From the NCBI GenBank assembly GCA_964420125.1, contig CAYQQQ010000042.1, forward strand, positions 1-14,259: a DNA stretch of 14,259 bases, given 5' to 3'. The notes under the pieces are model-generated. The model did no database searches, was not told the origin of the DNA, and worked only from the letters and a program-made list of their open reading frames with translations. A program made the position numbers and the translations under genes. Below, in pieces: positions 1 through 8,459 of this stretch (its first letter is position 1; the number at the start of each line of letters is the position of its first letter). The stretch is from CAYQQQ01 sp964420125 (GTDB taxonomy: Bacteria; Actinomycetota; Acidimicrobiia; Acidimicrobiales; Microtrichaceae).

Positions 1-21
1 AACTGCCACATGCACTGCGCC

Positions 22-1653
<1,632 letters not shown>

Positions 1654-1685
1654 GCGCGCGAGCGCGACGGCAGCCGCCAGAGCGG

Positions 1686-1698
1686 CCCCGTAGCGGGG
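1686..1698 (+). terminator. Small hairpin after prfC
   Basis: The bases CCCCG and CGGGG form a five-base-pair stem around a TAG loop, 33 bases after the prfC stop. There is no T-tract, so a role in termination is only a guess. It lies just before the -10 hexamer of the next gene. Confidence 0.25.
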
Positions 1699-1706
1699 TG
1701 CTGTCC

Positions 1707-1712
1707 TAGGGT
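1707..1712 (+). promoter_or_regulatory. -10 hexamer TAGGGT of the beta-propeller gene
   Basis: TAGGGT ends eight bases before the ATG at 1721, which would place transcription start at or next to the start codon (leaderless mRNA). The same arrangement occurs before the pyruvate-kinase-like, LtrA and PH-domain genes. No convincing -35 element is seen. Confidence 0.45.
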
Positions 1713-1720
1713 GCGTGGCC

Positions 1721-3370
1721 ATGGAACCACGGGTGGTGAGATCCCCGCGCCGGTCGCGCCGGCGCCGGTCCCGTCTCGTCGGAGCGTCGGTGATCGTCGT
1801 CGCCGTGGTGGGCGCCATCGGCGCCGGCGCCTGGCTCCTCACCTCCGAGCGCGATGCCGGCGAACGCGAGTCCGGCGCACCGGTGACAGCCACGGTGGAG
1901 AGCGACGCGACGTCGAAGGAGACGACCACCACCGAGCCGCCGGACCTCTCCCAGGTCGCGCCCGACCCCGACGGCACCCTGTCGCCTCCCGCCGGGTTCG
2001 GGAGGCCGTGGAGCGCCACGGTCCCCGGTCTGCTCACCTTCCGGGGCAACCCCACCCGCAGCTACCACGGCAAGGGCCCGGTGCCGGCGGCGCCCGGGGT
2101 GCGGTGGTCGTACCCCACCAGCGGCGGGATGTGCTCGGAGTCGACGGTGGGCGAGGAGACCAAGCAGTGGTGCGGGACGGGCTGGACCGGGCAGCCTGCG
2201 GTGTTCACCCGTGATGGGCGCCAATGGGTGGTCTTCGGCGCCTACGACGCGGCAGTGCACTTCCTCGACGGTGGCGACGGCAGCGAGATCCTGCCCCCGT
2301 TCCCCGTGGGCGACATCATCAAGGGCTCCGTCACGGTGGACCCCGACGGCTTCCCTCTCGTCTACACGGGCAGTCGCGACAACCAGTTCCGGGTCCTGGC
2401 GATCGACCGGCCCGGGGCCGCCCAAGAGCTGTGGAGCCTGTCGGCCACCGCGGTGTCGCCCACCCTGTGGAACAACGACTGGGACGGCTCCGCCCTCGTG
2501 CTCGGCGACCACCTGATCGAGGGAGGCGAGAACAGCCAGCTGCACGTGGTGAAGCTCAACCGGGCCTACGGACCCGACGGCAAGGTCACCGTCGATCCCC
2601 AGCTGGTGTTCCACACCCCTGGCTGGGACGACCAGGCGATCCAGGACCTGGCCGGCAACCGCGCCAAGGAGATGTCGATCGAGAACTCGGTGGCCGTGTG
2701 GGGCAACACGGTCTACTTCGCCAACTCCGGCGGGCTGGTGAGCGGCTGGGACCTGGGACCGCTGCTGACCGGCGGCGAGCCGGTGCACACGTTCCGCTTC
2801 TGGACCGGCGACGACACCGACGCCTCGATCGTCGTCGACGGCCTCGGGTTCCTCTACGTGTCGGTGGAGTTCGAGCGCGACAACGCCAGGGGCCGAGAGG
2901 TCGGCCAGCTGCTGAAGCTGGACCCGCGCGCGGGGGACAACCCGGTCGTGTGGTCGTACAAGGACCAGGGATCGCTGCCGGCGGGGTTCTGGGCGACCCC
3001 AGCCGTGCTCGACTCGGTGGTGATCAACGCCACCGACGGAGGAGAGGTGCTGGCGCTGGACCGGGAGACCGGGCAGAAGCTGTGGAGCTTCGAGCTGCCC
3101 GGGCCCACCTGGCAGTCCCCCGTGGTGGTCGACGACACCCTGATCCAGGGCGACTGCGAGGGGACGTTGCACGGCTACGACGTGGCCGACCCTCGGGTGC
3201 AGCCCGCCGAGCGCTGGTCGGTGGGCATCGGCGGCTGCATCGAGTCGACCCCCGCGATGTGGGAGGGGCGGATCTTCGTGGGGACCCGAGGCGGGCGGTT
3301 CTTCTCCCTGGGCGACGACGGGACGACGGCCGCTGGGCCAAAGGGACCCAGCGGTGGTGGCGGGGAGTGA
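1721..3370 (+). CDS. Membrane-anchored PQQ-like beta-propeller protein
   Basis: The product is a 549-residue protein with a very basic N-terminus (RRSRRRRSR, residues 10-18), one transmembrane segment at about 20-40 and a Thr/Glu-rich linker to about 85. The rest is an extracytoplasmic beta-propeller of the PQQ-like/quinoprotein type. Propeller blades are recognised by segments such as GGEVLALDRETGQKLW and WQSPVVVDDTLIQG near the C-terminus. The segments TFRGNPTRSYHG (106-117) and WCGTGWTGQPAVF (150-162) look like family signatures shared with other actinobacterial homologues. The tail is Gly-rich. The role is unknown: such proteins may be scaffolds or dehydrogenase-like, and I see no proof of bound PQQ. 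A GTG at 1715 is an alternative start two codons upstream, but the -10 position favours the ATG. The gene is convergent with the pyruvate-kinase-like pseudogene, leaving 4 bases between the stops. Confidence 0.88.
   Translation: MEPRVVRSPRRSRRRRSRLVGASVIVVAVVGAIGAGAWLLTSERDAGERESGAPVTATVESDATSKETTTTEPPDLSQVAPDPDGTLSPPAGFGRPWSATVPGLLTFRGNPTRSYHGKGPVPAAPGVRWSYPTSGGMCSESTVGEETKQWCGTGWTGQPAVFTRDGRQWVVFGAYDAAVHFLDGGDGSEILPPFPVGDIIKGSVTVDPDGFPLVYTGSRDNQFRVLAIDRPGAAQELWSLSATAVSPTLWNNDWDGSALVLGDHLIEGGENSQLHVVKLNRAYGPDGKVTVDPQLVFHTPGWDDQAIQDLAGNRAKEMSIENSVAVWGNTVYFANSGGLVSGWDLGPLLTGGEPVHTFRFWTGDDTDASIVVDGLGFLYVSVEFERDNARGREVGQLLKLDPRAGDNPVVWSYKDQGSLPAGFWATPAVLDSVVINATDGGEVLALDRETGQKLWSFELPGPTWQSPVVVDDTLIQGDCEGTLHGYDVADPRVQPAERWSVGIGGCIESTPAMWEGRIFVGTRGGRFFSLGDDGTTAAGPKGPSGGGGE
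3330..3354. terminator. Hairpin at the junction of two convergent genes
   Basis: CCGCTGGG (3330-3337) and CCCAGCGG (3347-3354) form a perfect eight-base-pair stem with a nine-base loop. It sits inside the last codons of the beta-propeller gene and 20 bases beyond the stop of the opposite pyruvate-kinase-like gene, so it could end transcription of the latter. It lacks a T-tract on either strand. Confidence 0.4.
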
Positions 3371-3374
3371 CCGC

Positions 3375-4732
3375 CTACCCAAGCGTCCCGCTGGCAACGT
3401 GCTCGTTCTGCTGCTCTTCCAGGGCCGACAGCACCAACACCTCGTCCCAGCTGGAGAGTCGTCGCAGGAGGCTGCGCTTCTTGTGCTGGTGGCCCGCCAT
3501 GCGTCCGAGGACGTCGTCGGCAGGTTGCGAAACCCTTGAGCCGTCTCGACCTTGACGATGACCGGCAGATCGCTGCGATGCAGCCGCGCCAGCTCTCGGC
3601 GTATGTCGAGCACATCCTGCACCGTCCGGACGAAGGAGAGGCTGACGGCATCGATCGACGGGGCGAGGTGCTCCAGCACTCGGCGGTCGGCCTGGGTGAC
3701 CGCCGGCACCGAACTGGGGGTGTCGGGAAGGTTCACGCCCTTGCGTGGCTTGAGCTTCGCCCCCCCGGGAGGTGCGTAGTCGATGCGGACCTGCACCGAG
3801 TGGCCGGCGCACGCCACCACGACGCCAGCGAACTTGCCGTCATCGAACACAACTCGGTCCCCGCGTCGACAGGCCGCCAGCACCTCCGGAGCAGAGCACC
3901 GCAGGTTGGCTGTCACCTCCTCAGTCCTCGGGCCGCCATCGGAAGGCGATCCCAGGCACACGACCTCGCCGGCGCGCAGCCGCACGGGATCGTTGTGCAC
4001 GACGCGCAGCTTCGAACCCGCCAGGTCGACCACGATCCGAAGGTCGAGTCCCTGGCGGTCCGCTGTCTCGTGGGCGTGGCGGATCATTCCGTGCCACTGC
4101 TCGGGCCCGTCGTAGGCGGTGTTGATGCGAACCAGACCCATCCCGAGGCGCGCCAGGCGGTCCACCACCGTGGGGTCTGTCCCAGCCGACGTCGGCATCG
4201 TGACCATCATTCGGGTCGTATGGCCACTCGGGGCGGGACCGAGAACGCGCTCGCTGCGTCGGGCGAGGATCCGGGAAGCCTCGTGGACCGTGGGTGCCCC
4301 GACCTCGCGGGCGACGTGGGGCGCCGGGATCACCCGCCCCTGAAGCGCACAGACGGCTCGAAGCACGGCCTCCACGGTGGCGAGGACGTGGGCCTCGGAT
4401 CGACCGAGGCTGGAGAGGCCCAGCTCGGCGAGGAGGTCCTGGGTGGCGCGCAGGTCGCGGCGACGCACCAACAGGTAGTGCCGGAGGTTGAGCAGGCTGG
4501 CGGCGGCATCGGGTACGGGCTCGCAGCACGCGACCGGCAGTCCTGTGGTGGCGTTCTGCTCCAACAGCTCACCGTGCAGCTCCGTCAGCTCCCCCGCGAG
4601 GCCCGCCAACGCCACACCCAGGCCGGACTCGAGATCGAGTGGATCAGCGTGGGCGAGCCGCTCCAGTCCGAGGACGACACTGGCCTCGCCGCCGCTGCCG
4701 ACACGCCCTGGGCCGCACCCCTGGAGGTCCAT
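3375..4732 (-). pseudogene. Pyruvate-kinase-like protein, internal deletion plus frameshift
   Basis: The first 405 residues read as the long-N-terminus pyruvate kinase type. There is a helical N-terminal extension (LRHYLLVRRRDLRATQDLLAELGLSSLGRSEAH), then MVTMPTSAG (176-184), VRINTAYD, VVDLAGSKLR and FDDGKFAG. The barrel strands SLSFVR and VIVKVETAQGFRNLP (391-405) hold the catalytic Lys394 and metal-ligand Glu396. At about 3518-3520 the homology jumps, in a different frame, to the family's C-terminal tail (DDVLGRMAGHQHKKRSLLRRLSSWDE), ending with TAG at 3375-3377. From family knowledge about 110 residues are missing between these points, including the ARGDLAVE metal-binding motif and the ATQVLE Thr segment. 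The product cannot be an active pyruvate kinase. In the first frame, translation would run on without a stop, antisense through the beta-propeller gene to about 1706. The ATG at 4732 is supported by a -10 hexamer eight bases upstream. Confidence 0.82.
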
Positions 4733-4740
4733 CGGACGGA

Positions 4741-4746
4741 ACGATA
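4741..4746 (-). promoter_or_regulatory. -10 hexamer TATCGT of the pyruvate-kinase-like gene
   Basis: On the minus strand TATCGT lies eight bases before the ATG at 4732, the same geometry as at the other apparently leaderless genes here. It argues for that start codon and for a gene once expressed alone, not with the cyclase upstream, whose stop lies 100 bases away. Confidence 0.4.
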
Positions 4747-4832
4747 GGAATCCCAGGTGACGATCCGGTGATCGCGGGGAGAAGTCTGGGTGACCACTGC
4801 AGCAGGCACCTCGACCCAATGGGCCCGCCCGC

Positions 4833-6065
4833 CTACCCCCAGGCGCCCTCCCTGATCGGACGACCTCCGCTTGCCGGCTCGACGGCCACGACCTCCACGG
4901 GCTCGGCGAAGCCCTTCAGCGCCCGTCGACCCGCAGGCACGGCCCGCAGCGCCGCCACGCCTTCGATGGCCTCGCGGATCACCGCAGGGGCGAGGAGCTC
5001 GCCGGGCACGGCGATGTCGGCGAGCCGGGCGGCGAGGTTCACCACCGGACCGTAGAGGTCGCCGTGGCGGGCGACGACCGGGCCGTGGGCCACTCCCCCG
5101 CGTGGCAGCGTTCCCTGCTCGCCGAAGTCCTCGATCAGCACCAGCCCGATCCGGCAGGCCACCTCGGCCTCCAGCGCGCTGAACATGATCTCGTCGCCGA
5201 TGTGCTTGACCACCCGTCCGCCCAGGGCGGTGACCACGTCGTAGGTACGTCCCCGGAACCGGCCGGTGAAGGCGACGAGCTCGTCCGCTGCCATCGTCGA
5301 GGTGGTCGAGGTGTACCCGACGAGGTCCACGAAGCCCACCGCCAGGTGGGACAGCCGCCGGTCGTCGCTGAGCTCCATGGAGCGCCGCTGGCGGATCACC
5401 GCGTCGCGCAGATGGTGGCGGAACAGCGGACGCAGCCCGGCGGCCAGCTCCAGGCCGAGCTCCCCCACGCCCTGGGTCACCTCGGCCCGGCGTAGCTGGT
5501 GGCCCGCAGCTTCCAGGTCGCCCTCCACCGATCCGACGAAGGCCGAGATGGAGGCCGCGGCCAGGCTGCCCATCGAGGCGGACAGCACCCGCAGGATCTC
5601 CTCGGCGGTGTCGGTGTCGAAGGTGCACAGGGCGGCCTGGAGCATCCCGAGGAACTCGACCTCCTCGGGCTCGAACCACCGAGCCGAGGTGTCGTCGACG
5701 TCGACGCCGAGGAGGCGGTAGAGCTCCACCAGCTCCCCGACGGTGGCGCCGACGCCCTCCGCCAGCTCCTCTGCCGAGAGCGAGCCCGACTCGAGCACGA
5801 GGTCCAAGCCGAGGCTCACCAGGTTGGTCTCGGACTCGGCGGCCACCATACGCTCCACCGTGGCGCCCTTGGCGGCGAGGAACTCCAGCATGGCGAGGCG
5901 GTCCGCGGCGTCGGCGGAGGCGGGGTCCCACAGCCCCGTCGCCTCGTAGCGCGCCAAGCGAGCAGTTGCCGCGGCGGGACCGTCATCGGGTCCACCACCG
6001 TCGTGCTCAGGGGGCGAGTCGACCACGGATCCACCGTAGGCCGTGCCGGGGCCGAGGTGGCCCAC
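4833..6065 (-). CDS. Class III adenylate/guanylate cyclase, Rv1264-like
   Basis: This predicted cytosolic nucleotidyl cyclase has 410 residues from the GTG at 6065. Residues of about 35-225 resemble the regulatory region of Rv1264-type cyclases, which in Mycobacterium senses pH; here that sensing role is only inferred. The catalytic domain spans about 238-398 and keeps the key residues: metal ligands Asp247 (GFVDLVGYT) and Asp291 (KHIGDEIMF), purine-selecting Lys287 and Asp336, and transition-state residues Asn343 and Arg347 (YGPVVNLAARL). The Lys/Asp pair predicts ATP as substrate and therefore cAMP as product. No membrane segment is visible. The GTG at 6065 begins seven bases after the stop of the lipoprotein gene, so the two are probably cotranscribed and perhaps translationally coupled. 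A GTG at 6026, preceded by GGTGGA, is an alternative start that loses only 13 unconserved residues. Confidence 0.9.
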   Translation of the reverse strand: MGHLGPGTAYGGSVVDSPPEHDGGGPDDGPAAATARLARYEATGLWDPASADAADRLAMLEFLAAKGATVERMVAAESETNLVSLGLDLVLESGSLSAEELAEGVGATVGELVELYRLLGVDVDDTSARWFEPEEVEFLGMLQAALCTFDTDTAEEILRVLSASMGSLAAASISAFVGSVEGDLEAAGHQLRRAEVTQGVGELGLELAAGLRPLFRHHLRDAVIRQRRSMELSDDRRLSHLAVGFVDLVGYTSTTSTMAADELVAFTGRFRGRTYDVVTALGGRVVKHIGDEIMFSALEAEVACRIGLVLIEDFGEQGTLPRGGVAHGPVVARHGDLYGPVVNLAARLADIAVPGELLAPAVIREAIEGVAALRAVPAGRRALKGFAEPVEVVAVEPASGGRPIREGAWG

Positions 6066-6072
6066 GAATTGC

Positions 6073-6855
6073 TCAGCCGCTGACGGCCTGGAAGGAGAAC
6101 GAGTGCCGTTGGTGGTAGCCGATGGCGTCCTCGAGCTCGATGCCGCCGACGTAGGTCGAGGGCGACGAGCCCGCAGGTATCAGGCAGTCGGTGAAGCTCC
6201 ACTCGAGCAACTGCTCGTCGACCCAGGTCGGCGTCGCCGGCGAACACGTCCATCTCCCCGTTTCCTCAGGTGGAACATGCAGGAAGACGGCCGCTGACAG
6301 CGAGGTCGGCGAAGGTGGCAGGTGGTGCTCGTCCGAGGCTCGCACGATGACGGAGAACGGCTCGCCGATGACGACAGGGTCGGGTGAGATCTCGACGGAC
6401 ACGAGCTCGGGCGCCTCCCGATCATCCGAGCCACCCGTCACCTCGAACGTCGAGCGCCCCTCACCCCGGTACAAGTCCGATCCGGCGTTCGCTGCGGATG
6501 CGCTCAGCTCCCACACGCCGTTCGGAGCGAGCTCGGGCAACACGCAAGTGGAGGATTGCACGACCGTCGGTCCGGGGGTGATCTGGCCCGCCTCGCAGTG
6601 CGGACCCGAGAACACGGTGCCCGACAAGGAGACGCCCTGAGGATGGATCCAGACGTCGATGTCTGTGATGTCGTGCTTGTCGGTGGAGGTGGCCGTCACC
6701 TCGATGGTGAACGGCTCCCCGACGACGACCGGATCGGGGGTGACGATCCCGGTGACGACCGGGGGCCTCCACGCTGGTGGCGGGGGCGCCGGGCAACCCG
6801 TCACCAGCAGAGCTGCCGCCACAACAACAACCACCCCGACGATGCGTCGTACCAT
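6073..6855 (-). CDS. Two-repeat secreted lipoprotein, function unknown
   Basis: The product is a 260-residue predicted lipoprotein. The signal peptide MVRRIVGVVVVVAAALLVTG ends in a lipobox with Cys21, followed by a Pro-rich spacer. The mature part holds two similar domains at about 34-140 and 151-258. Each opens with a near-identical segment (TPDPVVVGEPFTIEV and SPDPVVIGEPFSVIV) and each carries a Cys pair (87/104 and 204/224), so an intradomain disulfide in an Ig-like beta sandwich is likely. This is inferred from pattern only. The ATG at 6855 is chosen because GGGGAGGA stands five bases upstream and the signal peptide begins there. The open frame reaches up to 7032 but that extension looks non-coding. 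The cyclase gene follows after seven bases. The LtrA gene is divergent. I do not recognise a named family. Confidence 0.85.
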   Translation of the reverse strand: MVRRIVGVVVVVAAALLVTGCPAPPPPAWRPPVVTGIVTPDPVVVGEPFTIEVTATSTDKHDITDIDVWIHPQGVSLSGTVFSGPHCEAGQITPGPTVVQSSTCVLPELAPNGVWELSASAANAGSDLYRGEGRSTFEVTGGSDDREAPELVSVEISPDPVVIGEPFSVIVRASDEHHLPPSPTSLSAAVFLHVPPEETGRWTCSPATPTWVDEQLLEWSFTDCLIPAGSSPSTYVGGIELEDAIGYHQRHSFSFQAVSG

Positions 6856-6860
6856 CTCGA

Positions 6861-6868
6861 TCCTCCCC
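6861..6868 (-). promoter_or_regulatory. Strong ribosome binding site of the lipoprotein gene
   Basis: GGGGAGGA on the minus strand is separated by five bases from the ATG at 6855. It is the only strong Shine-Dalgarno seen in the window and fixes the start of the lipoprotein. Confidence 0.75.
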
Positions 6869-6895
6869 ACACCCACGGCCCATTCCGCGCTGCGG

Positions 6896-6901
6896 ACCCT
6901 A
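6896..6901 (-). promoter_or_regulatory. -10 hexamer TAGGGT of the lipoprotein-cyclase operon
   Basis: The minus strand reads TAGGGT at 6901-6896. A start about seven bases further on would give a leader of roughly 33 bases that contains the Shine-Dalgarno. The hexamer is identical to that before the beta-propeller gene. No clear -35 is seen. Confidence 0.4.
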
Positions 6902-7020
6902 GCAGGTGTCGTGCGCTGGCAGCAGCGGCCCTCAACGAACGAGACCTCTGTGTCAACGATCGACCGAAGCGGGCGGGGTGAGTCGATCGCCCGCTCCGGT
7001 CCCACGCACCACGTGCTGCC

Positions 7021-7026
7021 TAGCCT
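7021..7026 (+). promoter_or_regulatory. -10 hexamer TAGCCT of the LtrA gene
   Basis: TAGCCT ends seven bases before the GTG at 7034, which points to a leaderless transcript and supports GTG as the start, not any in-frame codon further upstream. Confidence 0.45.
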
Positions 7027-7033
7027 GTCCACC

Positions 7034-8209
7034 GTGCACGAGCCACTCCCGAAACCAGGGAACGCCGCCAGGTGGCGACACCCCGCCCCCGAGCAGAGCT
7101 GGTTGGAGCTCTTCTACGACCTGGCGTTCGTGGCGGCCATCGTGGTGTTCTCCGGTGCCCTGGCGCGCGACTGGTCGAGCTCTGCCGCCCTGTGGTTGGT
7201 GCTGATCTTCGCCATCGTCTGGGTGACCTGGCTGCTCAACACGCTGTTCTTCGAGCGGGTCGAGGTGCACGGGACGCTGCAGCGGAGCCTTCTGCTGGCA
7301 CAGATGGCGCTGGTGCTGCTCATCGCGGTGACGGCCCACGCCATGTCCTTCAGGGACGCCCGGCTGGTCGGCCCGGTCGCGGCGGTGATCCTGATGACGA
7401 TCGTCGTGGCCCGCCGCATCGCCTGCCGCGTCCAGCCGGAGCTGGCCTCGGAGCTCACCACCACCACGCCCCGCCTCGTGATCGCCGCGGTGGTCATGGG
7501 CGTCACCGGGTTCCTGGAGTGGCGGTGGTTCCTCGGGTTCTGGTTGGTGGGAGTCGCCCTGGTGGCCTCGACGATCCGCTTCGACCACCCCGACGAGCCC
7601 GGTGGCCGCCCGCACCTCGTGCACCGCTTCGGCGAGTTCACGCTCATCGTGCTGGGCGAGAGCTTCGTGAAGATCGGCCTGGTGGCGGCCGAGGAGCCAC
7701 CGGACGCCATCGACCTGTTCGGCATGCCGCTGGCGTTCGTGCTGGTGGCCTCCATCTGGTGGCTGTACTTCACGGAGATCCCCACCGAGGGCATCCCCGC
7801 GGGGCACCGGCGACGTCGGGCATGGGTGCTGCTGCACTTCCCCATCCACCTGGCGATCGTGGCGATGGCCGTCGGGCTGTCGAAGCTGCTGCTGTTCCGC
7901 GACGGCGAGGCGATCACCGAGCGGCTGGTGCTGATCACCGTGCCGCTGGTGGTGGTGCTGGGGTGCCTCGCAGCGCTGAACCTGGTGATCGACGGCCCCG
8001 AACCTCGACGGAGGGCGGGGATCCTGCTCGGGAGCGCCGTGGTGCTGGCATCGGTGGCAGCGGTGAACGGCACCAGAGACACCCTCGAGGTGGCGGGCCT
8101 GGTGCTCGACTTCCAGCTCGGCACCACCACACTCGCCACCATCGCCGTGCTGCTGACGACCATCGTGCTGATCCGGCGGGCCCCGAGGCCGGCGCCGGGG
8201 AACGGATGA
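7034..8209 (+). CDS. LtrA-family membrane protein (low temperature requirement A)
   Basis: The product is a 391-residue polytopic membrane protein. The family signature WLELFYDLAFVAAIV stands at about 23-37 in the first helix. A second conserved segment, HRFGEFTLIVLGESFVKI, lies in the middle, followed by WWLYF. About ten to twelve hydrophobic helices fill the sequence to a short basic C-terminus (RRAPRPAPGNG). LtrA was named from a cold-growth phenotype in Listeria; the transported substrate or biochemical role is not established, so only the family is claimed. The open frame extends upstream to 6659 across the divergent lipoprotein gene, but homology begins just after the GTG at 7034, where a -10 hexamer also sits. 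The tRNA-Ala gene follows 39 bases after the stop. Confidence 0.88.
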   Translation: MHEPLPKPGNAARWRHPAPEQSWLELFYDLAFVAAIVVFSGALARDWSSSAALWLVLIFAIVWVTWLLNTLFFERVEVHGTLQRSLLLAQMALVLLIAVTAHAMSFRDARLVGPVAAVILMTIVVARRIACRVQPELASELTTTTPRLVIAAVVMGVTGFLEWRWFLGFWLVGVALVASTIRFDHPDEPGGRPHLVHRFGEFTLIVLGESFVKIGLVAAEEPPDAIDLFGMPLAFVLVASIWWLYFTEIPTEGIPAGHRRRRAWVLLHFPIHLAIVAMAVGLSKLLLFRDGEAITERLVLITVPLVVVLGCLAALNLVIDGPEPRRRAGILLGSAVVLASVAAVNGTRDTLEVAGLVLDFQLGTTTLATIAVLLTTIVLIRRAPRPAPGNG

Positions 8210-8231
8210 CCGGCGATCGGGGACCGGCCGC

Positions 8232-8237
8232 TACGCT
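8232..8237 (+). promoter_or_regulatory. -10 hexamer TACGCT of the tRNA-Ala gene
   Basis: TACGCT ends 11 bases before the first base of the tRNA, fitting a short 5' leader removed by RNase P. A possible weak -35 (TGACCG, 8207-8212) overlaps the LtrA stop codon, at 19 bases spacing. Confidence 0.4.
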
Positions 8238-8248
8238 GGTCGCTCCTC

Positions 8249-8322
8249 GGGGCTGTAGCTCAGCTGGCTAGAGCACCTGCTTTGCAAGCAGGGGGTCGTG
8301 GGTTCGAGTCCCATCAGCTCCA
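8249..8322 (+). tRNA. tRNA-Ala, anticodon UGC
   Basis: A full cloverleaf can be folded by eye. The acceptor stem GGGGCTG pairs with CAGCTCC and includes the G3-U70 wobble pair that identifies alanine tRNAs. The D arm is GCTC/GAGC. The anticodon stem CCTGC/GCAGG encloses TTTGCAA with anticodon TGC. The T arm is GTGGG-TTCGAGT-CCCAT. The discriminator base is A at 8322. The 3' CCA is not encoded (CTC follows). It lies next to an integrase gene, so its 3' half is the probable integration site of the neighbouring element. Confidence 0.96.
8283..8322 (+). other. Putative attachment site in the tRNA-Ala 3' half
   Basis: Tyrosine recombinases next to a tRNA usually recombine within its 3' half, from the anticodon loop to the end, and the element restores that part of the gene. 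Here the int gene begins its 3' end 138 bases beyond the tRNA, so the core site is inferred to lie in this interval. A second copy was looked for by eye in the rest of the window and not seen, so exact borders are unknown. Confidence 0.4.
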
Positions 8323-8342
8323 CTCCGGGATCCCTTGTGGCG

Positions 8343-8375
8343 CCGGGGATCTGGGCGTTTCCCGCGACTCCCCGG
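8343..8375 (+). terminator. Hairpin downstream of tRNA-Ala
   Basis: CCGGGGA (8343-8349) and TCCCCGG (8369-8375) form a perfect seven-base-pair stem. The 19-base loop holds a smaller GGG/CCC pairing. It stands 20 bases after the tRNA and could end tRNA or int transcription. There is no T-tract. Confidence 0.3.
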
Positions 8376-8394
8376 ACAGGTCTCGAACCAGTCT

Positions 8395-8417
8395 GGGGTG
8401 CCAAAGGGGGTGCCAAA
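8395..8417. repeat. Tandem direct repeat GGGGTGCCAAA x2
   Basis: Two exact copies of the 11-base unit start at 8395 and 8407, 12 bases apart, in the non-coding strip between the tRNA and int. Paired direct repeats beside a tRNA-linked integrase are typical of recombinase arm-binding sites, which is the proposed role here. Confidence 0.55.
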
Positions 8418-8459
8418 CTCCCGGCAGGTTCGGCAGGGTCCGAGGCTGTCAACCGCCGT

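Noticed and set aside
3498..3530. Programmed ribosomal frameshift in the pyruvate-kinase-like gene
   Set aside because: A frameshift alone would not explain the loss of about 110 conserved residues, and no slippery sequence is seen. A deletion is the simpler reading.
3536..4747. Plus-strand open frame of 403 codons opposite the pyruvate-kinase-like gene
   Set aside because: It shows no recognisable domain, while the opposite strand has clear family motifs.
1706..4819. Minus-strand open frame of 1037 codons
   Set aside because: Only its first part (about 4732 to 3518) is homologous to pyruvate kinase. The rest is antisense to the well-supported beta-propeller gene and exists because the deletion shifted the frame into a GC-rich shadow.
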